From contig NZ_AUCV01000002.1 of NCBI RefSeq assembly GCF_000429945.1, positions 1 through 64,000 on the forward strand: a DNA stretch of 64,000 bases. Direction: 5' to 3'. Within the stretch, counting starts at the first letter, position 1, and each line of letters begins with the position of its first letter. Below, one piece after another: positions 1 through 8,685 of the stretch. This stretch comes from Desulfogranum japonicum DSM 18378 (lineage in GTDB: Bacteria > Desulfobacterota > Desulfobulbia > Desulfobulbales > Desulfobulbaceae). Made by a program: the position numbers and the translations under genes. Under the pieces are notes generated by a model. It worked only from the letters and a program-made list of their open reading frames with translations, was not told the DNA's origin and searched no databases.

Positions 1-51
1 CGGCTCTCCGACTCTGAGGACGGACGATGTTTCCTTACGATGCGCTACCAT
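1..51 (-). CDS. ltrA: Group II intron reverse transcriptase/maturase, N-terminal 17 codons (partial)
   Basis: The minus-strand ATG at 51-49 follows a good ribosome binding site (GGAAAGGAG, 8 bases upstream) inside the intron. It opens a frame reading MVAHRKETSSVLRVGEP to the window edge. This polar, Arg/Lys-rich start resembles the N-termini of bacterial group II intron-encoded proteins. No reverse transcriptase motif is visible because the gene leaves the window. The assignment rests mainly on its position inside the intron. Confidence 0.6.
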   Translation of the reverse strand, partial: MVAHRKETSSVLRVGEP

Positions 52-497
52 GTGTAGTCTCCTTTCCTCCAGCAGCATTACCTGCCTTCATTGGTACTAT
101 GAGGCTATCCGACTCCCTGTGCCACATTTGCCTTCCTACCTCTTCAGTTGTCCGGCATACTCTTTGACTTCAAAAGAAGCACAGGGCCTCCCGGGTTGCC
201 GTGTATTCACTATGTCAGACATGCCATGGTCTCTGACCCCGAGGAAGCAGATGGCAACTTGCCATAGCGCTGGCACCTGTGTTGATTTCCACTTTTATTA
301 CAGTGTGATCCTTCCTGACGCGACAATTTCGGGGCTCAATCCCTTCAACCTTACGGCTTACGGCCTATCTGCTCGATGTCTTACGCTTAAAACACTATGT
401 TACCACGGTGCCTCCAAAGACTTGCTACCCGGTGGCTGGCCAACCTTCCGGGGCGGGGGTCACACCCGCTGAAATACACGACCTGGCCCGGCCGCAC
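1..497 (-). mobile_element. Group II intron, 5' part (runs off left edge)
   Basis: Read on the minus strand, the sequence starting at 497 begins with the group II intron 5' consensus GTGCG. It continues through about 445 bases with no convincing coding frame, as expected for the ribozyme domains that precede the intron-encoded protein. The stretch just before the internal start codon (roughly 130 down to 52) has wording typical of bacterial introns: a 'GTACCAATGAAG.CAGGTAATGC.G.TGGAG' pattern followed by a Shine-Dalgarno GGAAAGGAG. The encoded protein then starts at 51 and leaves the window. The 5' exon is the AT-rich repeat at 498-520. The rest of the maturase and domains V/VI lie outside the window, so intactness and class cannot be judged. 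Confidence 0.85.
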
Positions 498-740
498 AAT
501 AAATCTGTCCCCTTTTTTTCACAAGCTTGTTTTGCCCCAAACAGGTATCAAAAAGAGATCATGGTGTCTTGGCAAGCTTAGAAAAATTAATCTGTCGCCC
601 GTGTTGCAAGCAAAGTTGCCACCCGTTCTACCAGTTTGCGGAAATCTGTGATGAAAGTGGGCTGGGCGTTATTTCCTCAAAAAATAATCTATCGCCTTCT
701 TCGTTATCAGTGCGAGGAAATAGTTCTGTCCCCTTTTTCC
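498..740. repeat. Four degenerate copies of a short A/T-rich 'AATCTGTCCCC' repeat
   Basis: Similar short blocks occur at about 498-520 (AATAAATCTGTCCCC then T-run), 585-600 (AATTAATCTGTCGCC), 682-697 (AATAATCTATCGCC) and 718-735 (AAATAGTTCTGTCCCC then T-run). The full form, A-rich then CTGTCCCC then a T-run, is widespread in proteobacterial intergenic DNA and often lies near REP/IS200-like transposases, but no transposase is present here. The group II intron sits exactly against the first copy, so that copy is its 5' exon. The blocks probably mark an old mobile-DNA insertion zone. Confidence 0.45.
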
Positions 741-751
741 CTTTTCGTTGT

Positions 752-1093
752 TTAGGTCGACTCCTTTTTCGTTCTTGTGATATAGTCTCGAATATATGGG
801 CGAACATTATAGATCCATACTGTAAAGAAAAATGAGTACCCCCCTCCAAGACCTATAATCGACTGCAATATAATAAGCAAATAAGAGTTCCAATTTGGAT
901 GTGCATATTGGACTGATATGCGAATGTGTAATATTAAGATAGTCCAAAGGATAGAAATTATAAGCGCAGCCCATGTTGCCAATCGTTGAAAACCTTTTCC
1001 GTTAAATTTTTTCCAGATTCTTATTTTTTCATGATCAGGCAAGTCAGCCAATTCTGGAATAGCTTTTGGGGAAACGATAAATTTGATTTTCAT
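752..1093 (-). CDS. Small two-TM membrane protein, candidate immunity partner of the RHS protein
   Basis: 113 residues, starting at the ATG at 1093, which has AAGGG seven bases upstream. The N-terminus (about residues 1-35) is soluble and contains a 'VSPKAIPELADLPDHEKIRIW' type segment. Two hydrophobic stretches follow, about residues 38-56 and 68-92, with a basic C-terminal tail. I do not recognise a named family. The gene is the first downstream of the large RHS gene, on the same strand, separated by about 180 bases with a hairpin. In polymorphic-toxin loci that place is typically held by the immunity gene, and a membrane immunity protein would fit the hydrophobic, Gly-rich RHS tail. This role is inference only. 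Confidence 0.6.
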   Translation of the reverse strand: MKIKFIVSPKAIPELADLPDHEKIRIWKKFNGKGFQRLATWAALIISILWTILILHIRISVQYAHPNWNSYLLIILQSIIGLGGGYSFFFTVWIYNVRPYIRDYITRTKKEST

Positions 1094-1238
1094 TGCTTTG
1101 CCCTTATCCATTCCATATATTGAAAAAAACGATCAAGTCGGAATCGCAAGTTGAAGCAAAAGAAACCGCTCATTGGGCTAATTATTTTGAAATTGAGGTT
1201 TATTTTGATTAGCCTTTCCGCTTCTGGATGCGATAAGT

Positions 1239-1266
1239 AAGTTTACCCTTTTTAGAGGGTAAACTC
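1239..1266 (-). terminator. Hairpin downstream of the RHS gene
   Basis: A perfect 10-bp inverted repeat, AGTTTACCCT (1240-1249) and AGGGTAAACT (1256-1265), surrounds a 6-base loop just after the RHS stop codon. It lies between the RHS gene and the next co-directional small gene. There is no long T-run on the minus strand, so it could be a weak terminator, an RNA-stabilising hairpin or a processing site. Confidence 0.45.
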
Positions 1267-1276
1267 ATATCCCGCT

Positions 1277-4200
1277 TTACTTAGAGCATTTGTTATTACA
1301 CCCTTCATTTGATAAAATCATGCAACCAATATCAAAGGGAACTGTATACCCTATCCCTATCCCAGTTGCTGCTACTGCGTAACCCGCTGCTATGCAGGCA
1401 GCGCCACCAGCATAACTACAGCCTGTGGAGCATCCTTGGTTAAGTGAATTTATATAATCAGGATTTACAGGTACATTGGAAACAGGGGTATAGTCATAGT
1501 GTCTATAATGTTCCATTCGGTCTTCCACTCCAAAAAGATTATCCCAAAATCCATCGTAGGTCTTGAGCCCCCATGGATCGATCCAATTAACAGGATTCCC
1601 CCCAACAAACCCATACAGATTAATCCCACCTTCTTCCCCAAGCGGGTCCCGATTCAGCCACCGTTCCTGAGCAGGATAATAAAACCTATATCCATAATAC
1701 ACCAGTCCCAGCCCACTGTCATATCGTTTAGTAGAAAAGGTAAAGGGTTGTTCAAAGTCTCCGCTCTGACTGACCAGTTGGCCGAAGGTATTATACCGAT
1801 ACTGAGCAACCTGTTGCTGATTTGCATCCAGCACAGCAATAATATTGCCTTTGCCATCATACAATGGGTGATAATTCTCCCCACCGCTGGCAATATTGAT
1901 CAATCCACCGATACCACCGCCAAAGTTTTTACCCCAGGTATATTCACGGAGCACTGTGTTGTTGGTATCTCTATCCTGTAGGGCAAGCCTGCCATGGCGA
2001 ACAATGTGGGTTTCATCAACCAGGTTATGGCCCTCAAACTTCTGGATTTTGGCCAGAAAGGAATCAAAGCGATAGGTGTAGACGGTTCGGTGCCGGATAT
2101 TGTCCGCATCAGTATAGCTGATTTCATGGAGCCGGTTAAAGGCATCATATTCTGCCTGGAAGCGGTATCCTTCCCTGGTATAGCCTTCAACCAGGTTGCC
2201 GTCGTAATCATAGACAAAGTCCTGGTCAGGATTGGTGGTGGCAAGCAGCTGGTTGACCATGTTAAAGGAACCTTCTGTTACCAGATCCTGCTGGGAAGGT
2301 AAGGGGAGGCCACCGGTCAGGGTTTCTGAATCTCGTTGATCCTGGTTGTTGTAGGTAAAGGTGGTTGCGTTGAATACGCCTGCAGTGCCGGTGTTTTCCA
2401 CACCTGTCAAACGATGCATGGCATCGTAGCTGTAGGTGGTAGTTGCATCGCCTGGTCTGGTCAGCGATTCAATCAGGGAAGTATTACCTTTGTACCCATA
2501 GCTGAACACTTGGCTATCGGTCTGAATCTGTTCTAAACGACCAAGTGTATCGTAGCCAACCTGCTGTGTCTGCCCTCCCTGGGGAGTAAGGCTTTGCAGA
2601 CGACCAAGCTCGTCATAGGTATAGGTGATGGTGTCGTCTTCCCAAGGGCCATCCACGGTGGCAAGCTGGGAAGCATCATTATAGGTGAGGGTAGTGGTAC
2701 CGGAACCGTCCACAATAGTGGTGAGCCGATTATAGGTGTCATAGGTAAAACTCACATCAGGGGTCTGGTCCTGATGATCAATGGTGAGCAGATTACCCAT
2801 CCTGTTATAATAATAGCGGGTATTAATCCCCCGTGCATTGGTGGATGTCTCCACCAGCCCACGGTTATTGTAGGTGTATTGCTGGGAGTGGCCATCAGCA
2901 TAGGTTTTGCTGACCAGATTCCCGGTAGTATCATACTCAAAACTGGTCTGATTGCTGTTGGGGTCAATAAAGGCTGCCAGGGTTGAGCAGGATTTGCCGT
3001 ACAGGAATCTTTCAATTCCGCCTTCATTATTAACAGCACGTTCCACCAGTTTCTGGCCGTTATAGATGTAGTCTGTAGTGATACCTGAACGTTCTGTAGA
3101 TTTGGTCAGCAGGTGCGGATAGATAAGAGAATTGTATTCATACTCCGCCTTTTTGCCATCCGGGTAGGTGACAGAAGTCAGGTGATCCAGGTTATCGTAG
3201 GTATAGCTTAGGGCCATTCCATCGATCTCACTGGAAGTCAGTCTGCCTTTTGCATCATAGCTGTATTCTGCCAGTACTTGACTATCCCGTTCAACACGGG
3301 CCAGGCGGTTATCAGAACCATAAATAAAGCTGGTGACCTGGTTGAGCGCATTAGTAATGGAGCGGATCTGGCCATTGCCATTATAGCTGGCGGTGGTTCT
3401 GTTACCTGCCAGGTCGGTATATTTGGTGACATCGTGGGTAGTGTTATACTCCAGGATGATTTCACCAAGGCCGTTGGAAACATTCACCACATCAACCCCA
3501 TTATCTGCATAGGTAAGGGTGGTGACTTGGTTGTCTGGTTCCTTGATGGTAGCCATACGGCCTTTGTCTGTATAGGTGAAGGTATAGCGACTGCCTGAGG
3601 CGTCGGATTCAGAAAGTTTTTGGCCTGTGGTGGAATCATAGGTAAACTGTCTTCGTTCCCCGTTAGGGTAGGTGATACTGCTAATTTCACGACCTTGATT
3701 GGTATTGGTGAAATAATAGAGAGTTTTGGGCACTGAGGTTGAGCTGTTGTTCAGGCTTGGCGTGTACTCCTGGTAATGCTCGGGTAAAACCCTCCAGGCA
3801 TAGGCACCTATGGCTACATAATGGAATTCCTCTTTTCCTCCATCCGGATGGGTGATGGTGAGCCTCTTATTAAAACTCATTTCAGCCCCTGGAGCTGGGT
3901 AGTTGGTCTGCGGGTAGCTGCTATTTGTATTTCGCTCCAGATTGAATTCTGTACGGCTCCCAGCATTAACCAGGGCGCTGAGATAGCCGTTACTGTCATA
4001 CTCCATCTGGGTTTTGAACCCGCCCATGTCAGTGATGGAGGTCATATACTGATCGCTGTTATAGGTGAACCTGACGTTACGGCCAAAAGGGTCGTTCACT
4101 TGCTCCAGCAGGTTTTCCTCATTGTATTGCAGGGTAGTGGTATTGCCATCCTCATCGGTCAGGCTGGTGAGCAGGTCACCGGTATAATCAAGGGTTAAAT

Positions 4201-5236
4201 GGTGACCGTATTGATCTGTTATAGCAGAGAGAAAGATGTTGCTGTTGGCAGTGACAGACTGATAATGATAGATTATTCCTGATTGAAGGGTGAGTTTGTA
4301 TTGGTTTTTCGCCTGTTGGGTGAGAGTGTCAAAACGTTGGTACGCGTATTGAAAAGTCCCATCATCATTTTTCGTGTAGGTGTCTTTTCTTCCTCCCGGC
4401 ATAATGATGGTGACATTGCCGGTGTCATCTACAGTAACATAAGAGCGATAGCCCAGGTTCCACTTGTTCCCTAATATGGAATCCGTACGCACGACGCGTT
4501 TGTTGCTGTAGTTAAGGGTCAGGTTGACTGAGGGTCCAAGAGCTGGATCGTAACGCAGAGGAAGATCCCTGACGTAGAGGTTAAGGTCCACAGGGTTTAC
4601 CGCCCATACCGGGGAACCATTACCACAGTTACAACATGCAGTATTTCCCTTTGGACATTTGTCATCATCTGGCTTGGGGCTATTGGAATCACCGACAGGA
4701 GTAGCAGAAGCATGCCCGCCCATAATTGTCGCAGCTGATTGTCGAGAAAGTATTGGCAATCCTGCTGTGATATCAGTGCTGAGTGCAATATTATTGTACT
4801 CTCCTCTGAAATTTGCCAGGGCCATGGCAGTTATGTGCTCTGTGCTGCCATCATACAGTTGCACTGTATCCTGCTCTATTTTCTGGAGCACAGTAAAGTG
4901 ACCAACTGGTTTGCCTTTCAGGTGCACGATTACCGGCAGGTCAAGTTCTGCAAGTTGCTCGGAGGTCACCTGGTAGGCTTGCAGGGGCAGGGATACTGTC
5001 TCTGCAATTCGGAGCAAATCACTGACTGACTGTCCCTTGCTGAGTTGCCCACGCATTTCCAGGACAGCTTGCGCCTGTTTTTCACTTCCCTGCAGCTTGA
5101 GTAGATGGGCAAGGGATTGCAGGCCGCAGTCATTGACAGAGGCCAGGGCATGGGAACAGGTAAAGAGAAGCAGCAGGGTAAGGCGAAGAATAGTGTGCAG
5201 CATGGTTCGTTGTGATGGTGTTTTCATATGCATCAT
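1277..5236 (-). CDS. Secreted RHS-repeat protein with N-terminal C39-like peptidase domain and variable C-terminal tip
   Basis: 1319 residues. A signal peptide (about 1-33, ending near HALA) is followed at once by a peptidase C39-like domain (about 34-160) with Cys in NDCGLQSL, His in GHFTVL and an Asp in LYDGS, consistent with a catalytic triad. Next come a DUF6531-like entry segment (NPVDLNLYVRDLPL, about 215) and a long array of YD/RHS repeats. The RHS core ends at the usual PLGEEGGINLYGFVGGNP and DPWGL. The last ~95 residues are unrelated to the core: hydrophobic, glycine-rich, with seven cysteines. The start has AGGGG nine bases upstream. By family knowledge the RHS shell encloses a C-terminal effector. 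Here the effector is small and could be membrane-active. The preceding FlgD-Ig gene ends 12 bases upstream, so the two are probably co-transcribed. Confidence 0.9.
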   Translation of the reverse strand: MMHMKTPSQRTMLHTILRLTLLLLFTCSHALASVNDCGLQSLAHLLKLQGSEKQAQAVLEMRGQLSKGQSVSDLLRIAETVSLPLQAYQVTSEQLAELDLPVIVHLKGKPVGHFTVLQKIEQDTVQLYDGSTEHITAMALANFRGEYNNIALSTDITAGLPILSRQSAATIMGGHASATPVGDSNSPKPDDDKCPKGNTACCNCGNGSPVWAVNPVDLNLYVRDLPLRYDPALGPSVNLTLNYSNKRVVRTDSILGNKWNLGYRSYVTVDDTGNVTIIMPGGRKDTYTKNDDGTFQYAYQRFDTLTQQAKNQYKLTLQSGIIYHYQSVTANSNIFLSAITDQYGHHLTLDYTGDLLTSLTDEDGNTTTLQYNEENLLEQVNDPFGRNVRFTYNSDQYMTSITDMGGFKTQMEYDSNGYLSALVNAGSRTEFNLERNTNSSYPQTNYPAPGAEMSFNKRLTITHPDGGKEEFHYVAIGAYAWRVLPEHYQEYTPSLNNSSTSVPKTLYYFTNTNQGREISSITYPNGERRQFTYDSTTGQKLSESDASGSRYTFTYTDKGRMATIKEPDNQVTTLTYADNGVDVVNVSNGLGEIILEYNTTHDVTKYTDLAGNRTTASYNGNGQIRSITNALNQVTSFIYGSDNRLARVERDSQVLAEYSYDAKGRLTSSEIDGMALSYTYDNLDHLTSVTYPDGKKAEYEYNSLIYPHLLTKSTERSGITTDYIYNGQKLVERAVNNEGGIERFLYGKSCSTLAAFIDPNSNQTSFEYDTTGNLVSKTYADGHSQQYTYNNRGLVETSTNARGINTRYYYNRMGNLLTIDHQDQTPDVSFTYDTYNRLTTIVDGSGTTTLTYNDASQLATVDGPWEDDTITYTYDELGRLQSLTPQGGQTQQVGYDTLGRLEQIQTDSQVFSYGYKGNTSLIESLTRPGDATTTYSYDAMHRLTGVENTGTAGVFNATTFTYNNQDQRDSETLTGGLPLPSQQDLVTEGSFNMVNQLLATTNPDQDFVYDYDGNLVEGYTREGYRFQAEYDAFNRLHEISYTDADNIRHRTVYTYRFDSFLAKIQKFEGHNLVDETHIVRHGRLALQDRDTNNTVLREYTWGKNFGGGIGGLINIASGGENYHPLYDGKGNIIAVLDANQQQVAQYRYNTFGQLVSQSGDFEQPFTFSTKRYDSGLGLVYYGYRFYYPAQERWLNRDPLGEEGGINLYGFVGGNPVNWIDPWGLKTYDGFWDNLFGVEDRMEHYRHYDYTPVSNVPVNPDYINSLNQGCSTGCSYAGGAACIAAGYAVAATGIGIGYTVPFDIGCMILSNEGCNNKCSK

Positions 5237-5248
5237 GACGGCGGCCCC

Positions 5249-6328
5249 TTAGCGAAAGGTAACAGGAAGCGACCAGGAGGCAGCGCGGTCGTCCGAGGTG
5301 ATCAGGTTAACGGTGAAGATATGTTTTCCGGCCGGGATTTCCGAGGCATCAAAGGTAATAGTTGCCGGGGTTTTGGTGGTCTGGTATTCCGCAGCAAACG
5401 TATGATCGATAAAGACCATGGTTTCCGAAAGATTGGTGTCGGGAATACCTTGTTTGAGGCTAACAGTGAATTTGACCTTCTTGCCGAGCGCGGCTTTATC
5501 TGTAGCATTCTTGAAGCTCACCTCAAAAGCAGGTTCTGGCAGCAATGGCTCACTGTAGAGCGCATAGTAACTGGGCTGGTTGCTGTTAGCGGCTTGCAGC
5601 GGGTACTGGGGGTAGTGCTTCTGGCTGATCTCCATAGGTCCGTCGATAACAATGGCATTGGCGGGTAAGGAAAACCCGTCAAATACCAGGTACAAGTCAT
5701 CTCGATTGGTTAAATCGATCCTTCCTGTGGTATCCTTCCCATCCCAGGAAAGTGAATGGCTGCCAGGTTCAAAGATCTGCCAGGGTGCCAACGTGATATA
5801 AATAGGTCCCCCATCAAGGATTCCGACACGTACACGGCCATACGCCTTGGTATGCAGGGTGAAATCAAGCGTTTTTTGATTGTACTGCATGTCCTGGGCA
5901 AAGACTTCTTTCCCCCAATTGTCATCGGTGGCGCTATAGGTATTGCTCCCCTTACGGGCCGTATTTGCCTCGATCACAGGAACATACACCCCGCCAGGGC
6001 AAGGCTCGCCATCATCATCCAGGCCATCCCAGGTCTGGCTGTATTCGCCTCTATCCATCTGCGTATTGGCAACCAGAGTTCGAACGATATTTCCCCTGAG
6101 ATCGCAGATAAGTACAGTTGTCTCTGCAGCATCGAGTAACTCAAAGGAGACAGTGGCAGCATCTGCAGCATCATCAGATTTAGCAGCTTGAGCAGTTCGC
6201 AGCTTCTTTTGCTTACTGGCTATAACCTGATTATCAAGACTGACCCGGGAGACGACCTCTTGCCCGGCAAATGCTGTCGGAGAGACGCCTATGGTAATGG
6301 CGAGTACGAGAAAGAAGAACTGTTTCAT
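5249..6328 (-). CDS. Exported FlgD-type Ig-like domain protein
   Basis: 359 residues with a clear signal peptide (about 1-21, cleavage after AFA). Residues ~65-115 match the FlgD Ig-like fold (DLRGNIVRTL, then WDGLDDDGEPCPGGVYVP), the module found in many secreted and C-terminally sorted proteins. A second copy with the WDGKDTTG signature follows at ~165-215, and a third Ig-like beta domain ends the protein. There is no catalytic motif, and no cysteine at the cleavage site to suggest a lipoprotein. Its ATG overlaps the stop of the ABC ATPase gene (ATGA), and the RHS gene starts 12 bases after it, so it is translationally coupled to both. It may be a periplasmic or surface scaffold for the RHS protein; that role is inferred. 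Confidence 0.75.
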   Translation of the reverse strand: MKQFFFLVLAITIGVSPTAFAGQEVVSRVSLDNQVIASKQKKLRTAQAAKSDDAADAATVSFELLDAAETTVLICDLRGNIVRTLVANTQMDRGEYSQTWDGLDDDGEPCPGGVYVPVIEANTARKGSNTYSATDDNWGKEVFAQDMQYNQKTLDFTLHTKAYGRVRVGILDGGPIYITLAPWQIFEPGSHSLSWDGKDTTGRIDLTNRDDLYLVFDGFSLPANAIVIDGPMEISQKHYPQYPLQAANSNQPSYYALYSEPLLPEPAFEVSFKNATDKAALGKKVKFTVSLKQGIPDTNLSETMVFIDHTFAAEYQTTKTPATITFDASEIPAGKHIFTVNLITSDDRAASWSLPVTFR

Positions 6329-7083
6329 AGTTGTACCTTATATGGCTGTTCTGGTGATATTGCCCGATTATGTGACAGCGTGTGCTTTTGTGTGGAAAAA
6401 AACTCCCTGGCAGGGGCCAGTGTTTTCAGTCGTCCCTGATTCAGCACTGCAACCCGATCTGCCATGTAGGCGGCTTCCCGCATATCGTGGGTGACATAGA
6501 TCGTTGTTATGCCCAGTTGATCAAGCAGGGTACGTACTTCCTGTAGGAGGGTATTTCGCAGATCAGTATCCAGTGAAGAAAATGGCTCATCCATTAACAA
6601 TATATCCGGGGCCTGAGCCAGGGCGCGTGCCAGGGCCAGGCGTTGTTGCTCCCCTCCGGAGAGTTGGCCTGGATATTTGTCCGGGTACGGGAGATGTACC
6701 AGGTTGAGCAGGTGCATGATTTTTTCTTGCCGTTGTCTGCGTTTCACGGATTTGGGCAGGACAAAAGCAAGGTGTTGCCTGGCGGTCATGTGGGGCCAGA
6801 GCGCTAGGTCCTGAAAAACCATGGCGATCTTTCGTTTATATGGAGGAACCAATTTGTTTGCTGCACTGACAGTGGCACCACCCATTTGGATGGTGCCTGA
6901 CTCAGGTTGCTCAAATCCGGCGATGAGGCGAAGGGTGGTAGTCTTGCCGCAACCTGAAGGGCCGATGAGTGCCAATTTCTCTTTTGGAGCCAGGCTCAAC
7001 GAAAGTTTTTCCACAATCCCGAAGCAGATATTACTCAAGCAGATTGCAGGCACAGGTCTTTTTAAATGGATAAGCGAGGTCAT
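6325..7083 (-). CDS. ABC transporter ATP-binding protein (Fe3+/spermidine-type importer family)
   Basis: 252 residues from the ATG at 7083, which overlaps the permease stop codon (ATGA). The frame is open further upstream, but that extension lies inside the permease gene and shows no homology-like sequence. Visible motifs are Walker A GPSGCGKT, the Q-loop in AMVFQDLALWPHM, the signature LSGGEQQR, Walker B ILLMDEPF and the switch His in YVTHDM. The C-terminal regulatory beta domain of longer PotA/FbpC relatives is nearly absent. It energises the two-domain permease encoded just upstream and is coupled by a second ATGA overlap to the FlgD-Ig gene. Confidence 0.92.
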   Translation of the reverse strand: MTSLIHLKRPVPAICLSNICFGIVEKLSLSLAPKEKLALIGPSGCGKTTTLRLIAGFEQPESGTIQMGGATVSAANKLVPPYKRKIAMVFQDLALWPHMTARQHLAFVLPKSVKRRQRQEKIMHLLNLVHLPYPDKYPGQLSGGEQQRLALARALAQAPDILLMDEPFSSLDTDLRNTLLQEVRTLLDQLGITTIYVTHDMREAAYMADRVAVLNQGRLKTLAPAREFFSTQKHTLSHNRAISPEQPYKVQL

Positions 7084-8681
7084 GCGGCACCTCTGGCAGT
7101 GGTAAGAAAAAGCATGGTGGAAATACAGAGTGTGGTGAACATGAGTATCAGGGAGAGGGCGGCCACCAAGGAGCCGGCTCCGTAATGCATAAGCGTATAT
7201 ATTTTTAAAGAAGCAGTAGATAGCCCAGGTGGAATGACCAGCAGGGTCGCCCCCAGTTCTCCCATGGAAAAAATAAAAACAATGCACCAGCAGGTGCAGA
7301 GCGGTTTCAGCAACAGGGGGAGTTCAATCCTGGTTAATCGTCTCCACAGGGAAGATTCACAGAGCAGAGCAGCCTCAAGCTGATGGGGATGCACCTGCTT
7401 CAGCCCTGCAGACAGAATGCGAACGGCAAATGGTATAAAACGACCCATACAGGCTAACAGAAGTATGGCTGTTGTGGTGTATATCATCTGTGTTGCCGAT
7501 GTATTCCAGGTATAAATCAAGCCGATACCAAACAGCGTGGCTGGAAAGGCAAAGGGCAGATAGGTTACAAAGCCCTGTACAGAAGTGTTTCGCGACGACT
7601 CAACATGCCTGGCAACCAGATAGGCCAGGATAGTAGTAGCAGTTGCTGCCAGGGACGCTGTGAGGAGGCTGGCTCCGATTTCCTTATAAGAAGTTTTCAA
7701 GGCCATGAGATAATTTGACCAGCTACCAGCCTGTTGCACGAGGGCAGCAACGGGCAGCAATACTGTAAGGCAAAGTATCAACAGGCAGAAGATTGCTGCT
7801 GCTGTTTTGACAATCAGCCGGGAGTGATATTCACTGTGCTGTCTGGCATGGCTGATGGCAACGAATTCTTTCCCTGCAAGCATCCATTGCTGCCAACCAA
7901 GCAGGAGGACTGCAAGCAGGATGGTTGGAGCACAAAGGGCTGCTGCTCCGGCTTCGTCGTAGAAGGCGGAAAATCGTGCCATGATTTCAACCGGAAAGGT
8001 TGATATCCGAAACATGGAGCTGACGCCATAATTAAAAAAACTGAAGATGAAAACAAACACTCCACCACTGATGCAATAGGGTTTGAGCAGCGGCAGGGTA
8101 ATCTTTAAGAGAGCGGCCAGGGGATGTCGCGACAAAACTGCAGCTTCTTCCATGGAGTGTTGCATTGTCTGCAGGCCGGTTATCACAGGCAGGATAACCA
8201 GCGGCAGGTAACATAACCCCAGCACCAGGGCAACGCATGGTACTGTGTACAACTCAAAAGGGAGCATGCAGCAGGGCAGGTGGGTTGCAAAAAATCCCTT
8301 TTCCCCCCAGAGTGCAATCCAGGCAAGGCCATGCACATGGGGTGGAATAAACAGGGGCACAAGATAGAGCATTCGGCACAACGTATTGCCTGGAAAGGAT
8401 ATGCGGGAGACAGCCAGAGCAAAAGGAATCCCCAACACACATGCGACCAGGGTCGCACCGCAGGCTATGCCACCACTACGTGCCAGGAGAATCCAGGTAC
8501 GCAGATCGCCGAAGACTGCCTGGTAATGGCCAAACGACAACTGGCCTTCCTGGATCAGGCTCTTGACCAGCATAATCCCCGGCGGCAGCAAGGCTACAAC
8601 CGAAAACAGGAGTATACCTGCAATGGTCAGGGGCGTTGGCAGGCCTGGTATTCTGCCCTGTCTGTGACTCGCAAATGCCAT
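7080..8681 (-). CDS. ABC importer permease, two fused transmembrane domains (FbpB/ThiP type)
   Basis: 533 residues with about twelve hydrophobic segments in two similar halves, the layout of iron(III)/thiamine-type permeases where both membrane domains lie on one chain. Each half carries an EAA-like coupling loop: around 'MEEAAVLSRHPLAALLKITLPLL' in the first half and 'HQLEAALLCESSLWRRLTRIELPLL' in the second. These contact the ATPase. The start lies four bases after the binding-protein stop, and the stop overlaps the ATPase start. The substrate cannot be read from the permease; see the binding-protein entry. Confidence 0.9.
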   Translation of the reverse strand: MAFASHRQGRIPGLPTPLTIAGILLFSVVALLPPGIMLVKSLIQEGQLSFGHYQAVFGDLRTWILLARSGGIACGATLVACVLGIPFALAVSRISFPGNTLCRMLYLVPLFIPPHVHGLAWIALWGEKGFFATHLPCCMLPFELYTVPCVALVLGLCYLPLVILPVITGLQTMQHSMEEAAVLSRHPLAALLKITLPLLKPYCISGGVFVFIFSFFNYGVSSMFRISTFPVEIMARFSAFYDEAGAAALCAPTILLAVLLLGWQQWMLAGKEFVAISHARQHSEYHSRLIVKTAAAIFCLLILCLTVLLPVAALVQQAGSWSNYLMALKTSYKEIGASLLTASLAATATTILAYLVARHVESSRNTSVQGFVTYLPFAFPATLFGIGLIYTWNTSATQMIYTTTAILLLACMGRFIPFAVRILSAGLKQVHPHQLEAALLCESSLWRRLTRIELPLLLKPLCTCWCIVFIFSMGELGATLLVIPPGLSTASLKIYTLMHYGAGSLVAALSLILMFTTLCISTMLFLTTARGAA

Positions 8682-8685
8682 CGTT

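Noticed and set aside
50-472. A 140-codon plus-strand frame at the left end
   Set aside because: It is antisense to the group II intron ribozyme region. The protein wording is Ser/Leu/Cys-rich with no domain, and the minus strand gives a coherent intron start and maturase start.
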